Shown here one piece after another: positions 61,068-64,000 of a DNA stretch of 64,000 bases. Each line of letters starts with the position of its first letter. Within the stretch, counting starts at the first letter, position 1. The DNA is from Catenulispora rubra (GTDB lineage Bacteria; Actinomycetota; Actinomycetes; Streptomycetales; Catenulisporaceae): positions 53,867 to 117,866 of the forward strand of contig NZ_JAACYW010000005.1 in assembly GCF_015356825.1 (NCBI RefSeq), in the 5' to 3' direction. Below the pieces are notes generated by a model. It made no database searches. It was not told the origin of the DNA and saw nothing but the letters and a program-made list of their open reading frames with translations. The position numbers were made by a program, and so were the translations under genes.

Positions 61068-63716
61068 ATGGAAGACGCCGAGCGGATCCGCCTGAACGCC
61101 GCCGACGCCGAGGGGGACGCGCACGTGCCCTGGCGCAAATGGGGCCCCTACCTAGCCGAGCGCGCGTGGGGCACGGTCCGCGAGGACTATTCCGAGGGCG
61201 GCACGGCCTGGGACTACTTCCCGCACGACCACGCGAGATCTCGCGCGTACCGCTGGAACGAGGACGGGCTCGGCGGGATCTGCGACGACCAGCAGCGGTT
61301 CTGTTTCGCGCTCGCCTTCTGGAACGGCGCGGACCCGATCCTGAAGGAGCGGTTGTTCGGCGTCGGCGGCCACGAGGGCAACCACGGCGAGGACGTCAAG
61401 GAATACTGGTGGTTCCTGGACTCCACCCCCACGCACTCGTGGATGCGCTGGCGGTACCACTACCCGCAGCAGGAGTTCCCGTACCACGACCTGCTGGACA
61501 CCACGCGGAGCCGGGGTGGCGCGGATCCCGAGTACGAACTCGCGGACACCGGGATCTTCGACGAGGACCGGTACTGGGCGATCACCGCCGACTACGCGAA
61601 GGCCGGGCCGCACGACCTGTGCATCCGGGTGCGCGTGGAGAACATGAGCCTGGAGCCGGCCACCCTGCACGTGCTGCCGACCCTGTGGTTCCGCAACACC
61701 TGGTCCTGGGGCATGCCGGGGCGCGACGCCATGCCGCGGATCACGGCCAGCGGCGCGCGGCTGGTCGGCGAGCACGAGCACCTGCGGCCCCTGTCGCTGA
61801 TCGGCGAGGGCAGCCCCGAGGTGCTGCTGTGTGACAACGAGACCAACAGCGAGCGGTTGTGGGGGTACGGCGGCTACAGCGAGTTCCCCAAGGACGGGAT
61901 CAACGACTACGTCGTCAACGGCGCGCAGACCGTCAATCCCGAACGCGTCGGCACCAAGGCCGCGCTGCGCTACGTGCTGACCGTCCCGGCGTGGAAGTCG
62001 GCGGAGATCCGGCTGCGGCTGCGGATGTCCGGCCCCGACGTCCCCCAGCAGACCCGCGCGATCCTTCTGGGCAGCGGCTTCGAGAAGGTGATGGAGGCGC
62101 GCGAGCAGGAGGCCGACGAGTTCTTCGACGCGCTGACCCCGGGCTCCTGCTCCGACGACGAGGCCATGGTGCTGCGGCAGGCCGTCGGCGGCCTGATGTG
62201 GTCGAAGCAGTTCTATCACTACAACGTGCCGCGCTGGCTGGACCATGACCCGGGCCACTCCGCGCCGATCGGCGGCGGCGCGCGGCGCAACGCGCACTGG
62301 TGGCACATGTCGGCGCGCGACGTCATCGCCATGCCCGACACGTGGGAGTACCCCTGGTTCGCGGCCTGGGACCTGGCCTTCCACGCCGTGGCCCTGGCCC
62401 GCGTCGACCCCGGCTTCGCCAAGCAGCAGCTGCAACTCCTCCTGCGGGACTGGTACCTGCACCCCAGCGGCCAGATGCCGGCGTACGAGTGGAACTTCGG
62501 CGACGTGAACCCGCCGGTCCATGCCTGGGCCGTGCTCCAGGTGTTCGCCGCCGACGGCAGCCGCGACTTCGGCTTCCTCAAGCGCGTCTTCCACCGGCTG
62601 CTGCTGAACTTCACGTGGTGGATCAACCGCCTGGACGCCGAGGGCAAGAACGTCTTCGAGGGCGGCTTCCTCGGCCTGGACAACATAGGGCCCTTCGACC
62701 GCAGCGCCGGCGTCCCGGCCGGCGGCGCGCTGGAGCAGAGCGACGGGACGGCGTGGATGGCGCTGTTCACGCTCACGATGATGGACATGGCGCTGATCCT
62801 GGCGACGCAGGACAAGGCCTACGGCGAGTTGGTCACCAAGTTCTTCGAGCACTTCGCCCTGATCGTCGAGGCGGCCAACACCCAGGGCCTGTGGAACGAG
62901 GAGGACGGGTTCTACTACGACGTGGTCCGCGTGCCGGGGCAGGAGGGCGTGCCACTGCGCGTCCGCTCGGTGGTCGGACTGCTGCCGCTGAGCGCCACCG
63001 CCACGGTGTCCTCGGCCGCGCTGGCCGCCGTCCCGGAGCTGGAGCAGCGCGTGGCCTGGTACCGGACGAACAAGCCGCACTACGCCGACGTCCTGGCGGG
63101 CCGCATGATGCCGGCCAGCGACCTCCGGCTGCTCACGATGGTCCGGCACGACCAGTTCCCCCGGCTGCTCCAGCGCATGCTCGACGAGAACGAGTTCCTG
63201 TCCCCCCACGGCCTACGAGCGCTGTCCCACGCCCACCTCGCGGAGCCCTTCACGGTGCGCCTCGGCGAGGCCGACTACAGCGTCGGCTACGAGCCGGCCG
63301 AGTCGCGCTCGACCCTGTTCGGCGGCAACTCCAACTGGCGCGGCCCCATCTGGTTCCCGGTGAACTACATGCTCATCGACGCCCTCGACCGCCACCACCA
63401 CTTCTTCGGCGACCAGCTGCGCATGCCCTACCCGACGCCGCCGACCGCAGCACCCGGCACCCCACCCCACGAGGCAACCCTCGGCGAAATCGCCGACGAC
63501 CTCTCCCGCCGCCTGGTATCCCTGTTCCTCAACGACGCCGACGGCCGCCGCCCCGTCTTCGGCGAGAACGAACTGTTCCAGAAGAACCCCGACTGGCACG
63601 ACCTCATCCCCTTCCACGAGTACTTCCACGGCGACACCGGCGCCGGCCTGGGGGCGTCGCACCAGACGGGCTGGACGGCGCTGGTGATCAACCTGATCCT
63701 GCGGCGGTCGGGGTGA
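61068..63716 (+). CDS. GH63-family glucosidase
   Basis: The 882-residue product opens MEDAERIRLNAADAEGDAHV and has WGPYLAERAWGTVREDYSEG, AYRWNEDGLGGICDDQQRFC, KEYWWFLDSTPTHSWMRWRY and the (alpha/alpha)6 barrel region (TWEYPWFAAWDLAFHAVALA, GQMPAYEWNFGDVNPPVHAW, GGNSNWRGPIWFPVNYMLID). This places it with bacterial GH63 glucosidases such as mannosylglycerate hydrolase-like and glucan-acting enzymes. It has no signal peptide and is cytosolic. It is divergent from the GT4-glgB operon across 178 bp and likely works on the same or a related glucan. Confidence 0.9.
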   Translation: MEDAERIRLNAADAEGDAHVPWRKWGPYLAERAWGTVREDYSEGGTAWDYFPHDHARSRAYRWNEDGLGGICDDQQRFCFALAFWNGADPILKERLFGVGGHEGNHGEDVKEYWWFLDSTPTHSWMRWRYHYPQQEFPYHDLLDTTRSRGGADPEYELADTGIFDEDRYWAITADYAKAGPHDLCIRVRVENMSLEPATLHVLPTLWFRNTWSWGMPGRDAMPRITASGARLVGEHEHLRPLSLIGEGSPEVLLCDNETNSERLWGYGGYSEFPKDGINDYVVNGAQTVNPERVGTKAALRYVLTVPAWKSAEIRLRLRMSGPDVPQQTRAILLGSGFEKVMEAREQEADEFFDALTPGSCSDDEAMVLRQAVGGLMWSKQFYHYNVPRWLDHDPGHSAPIGGGARRNAHWWHMSARDVIAMPDTWEYPWFAAWDLAFHAVALARVDPGFAKQQLQLLLRDWYLHPSGQMPAYEWNFGDVNPPVHAWAVLQVFAADGSRDFGFLKRVFHRLLLNFTWWINRLDAEGKNVFEGGFLGLDNIGPFDRSAGVPAGGALEQSDGTAWMALFTLTMMDMALILATQDKAYGELVTKFFEHFALIVEAANTQGLWNEEDGFYYDVVRVPGQEGVPLRVRSVVGLLPLSATATVSSAALAAVPELEQRVAWYRTNKPHYADVLAGRMMPASDLRLLTMVRHDQFPRLLQRMLDENEFLSPHGLRALSHAHLAEPFTVRLGEADYSVGYEPAESRSTLFGGNSNWRGPIWFPVNYMLIDALDRHHHFFGDQLRMPYPTPPTAAPGTPPHEATLGEIADDLSRRLVSLFLNDADGRRPVFGENELFQKNPDWHDLIPFHEYFHGDTGAGLGASHQTGWTALVINLILRRSG

Positions 63717-64000
63717 GGTGGTCGGCACGCTGCCCGGGTGCGGTCGCGCTGTGGTTTTAAGGGCTTTTTACGGCTTCGCGAATGGTTTGATGACCTCGCG
63801 GGGGGACGCAGTTCGGTTGTGTCCCGCAGGTTGCGCTGGCGGCTAGCCGGTTCTCGTGTGCACGCCGCGCGGCGGTTCGAGTCGCCGCCGGAGGCGCCTT
63901 TCGCCTTTGACCTTCGCCCGTGAACACGCACACCGCCGCCCGCCACCATGAGACCCGCGCTCACTCGAACCGCCGCGCGGTCGTGCCCAGACTCACCGGC
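63717..64000. other. 3' flank without supported gene
   Basis: These 284 bp after the GH63 gene contain no frame that reads like protein. A GGCGGTTCGAGTCGCC stretch near 63873 recalls a tRNA T-arm, but no cloverleaf can be drawn around it. Confidence 0.4.

Noticed and set aside
61152..63209. A 685-codon minus-strand frame opposite the GH63 gene
   Set aside because: Antisense shadow; the plus-strand frame has clear family motifs along its whole length.
63838..63910. T-arm-like GGCGGTTCGAGTCGCC near the right edge
   Set aside because: No D-arm, anticodon arm or matching acceptor stem can be found around it.

Overview
The window is high-GC DNA from an actinomycete (Streptomyces- or Catenulispora-like). 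Signs of this are GTG/TTG starts, Streptomyces-style HTH regulators with long helical C-termini, an EspR-like regulator, an Rv3032-like glucosyltransferase and RHS proteins carrying a WXG100-like leader. I see no rRNA, CRISPR array or convincing tRNA.

Region 1 (1-6.8 kb) holds nucleotide-handling enzymes (an NDT-like/ASCH/Nudix three-domain fusion, a HAD phosphatase and a Nudix hydrolase) mixed with three HTH regulators. A degenerate tandem gene pair sits at the left edge. Region 2 (6.9-16.4 kb) is the most unusual part. A compact second PheRS (pheS, and pheT without its tRNA-binding OB domain) follows a GNAT gene. These are divergent from a tightly coupled seven-gene operon: di-iron ferritin-like protein, PhyH oxygenase, COG3315 methyltransferase, GT9-type glycosyltransferase, DUF4254, a second PhyH oxygenase and a GH99-like/WbsX protein. 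An inverted repeat with GCGGACA-like arms and a 7-bp spacer occurs at three promoters across regions 1 and 2 and probably ties them into one regulon. A SerRS paralogue at 23.8-25.1 kb is preceded by a T-box leader whose specifier codon reads UCC (Ser). Together these suggest a biosynthetic or resistance locus with its own aminoacyl-tRNA supply.

Region 3 (16.6-21.6 kb) is an RHS polymorphic toxin with a T7SS-type leader and a small overlapping downstream gene, the likely immunity gene. Region 4 (about 22-48.8 kb) is an integrative conjugative element. It has a co-oriented type IV secretion operon (36.4 to 25.2 kb), an EspR-like/ImmA/MAB_1171c/PAP2-like control module, a cell-wall hydrolase, small hypothetical genes, a frameshifted replication-relaxation gene, an excisionase-like HTH, an XRE repressor with its own palindromes, and a large serine integrase. 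Next to the integrase lies the 3' part of an exonuclease III gene. The matching 5' part is not in the window, so the insertion may extend beyond the left edge and could include regions 1-3 as cargo.

Region 5 (49.2-57.2 kb) is a 2489-residue secreted RHS toxin with a Hint domain and a C-terminal deaminase domain, preceded on the map by a SUKH-4-like immunity gene. Region 6 (57.7-63.7 kb) is a glucan-metabolism locus: branching enzyme, GT4 glucosyltransferase and a divergent GH63-type glucosidase.
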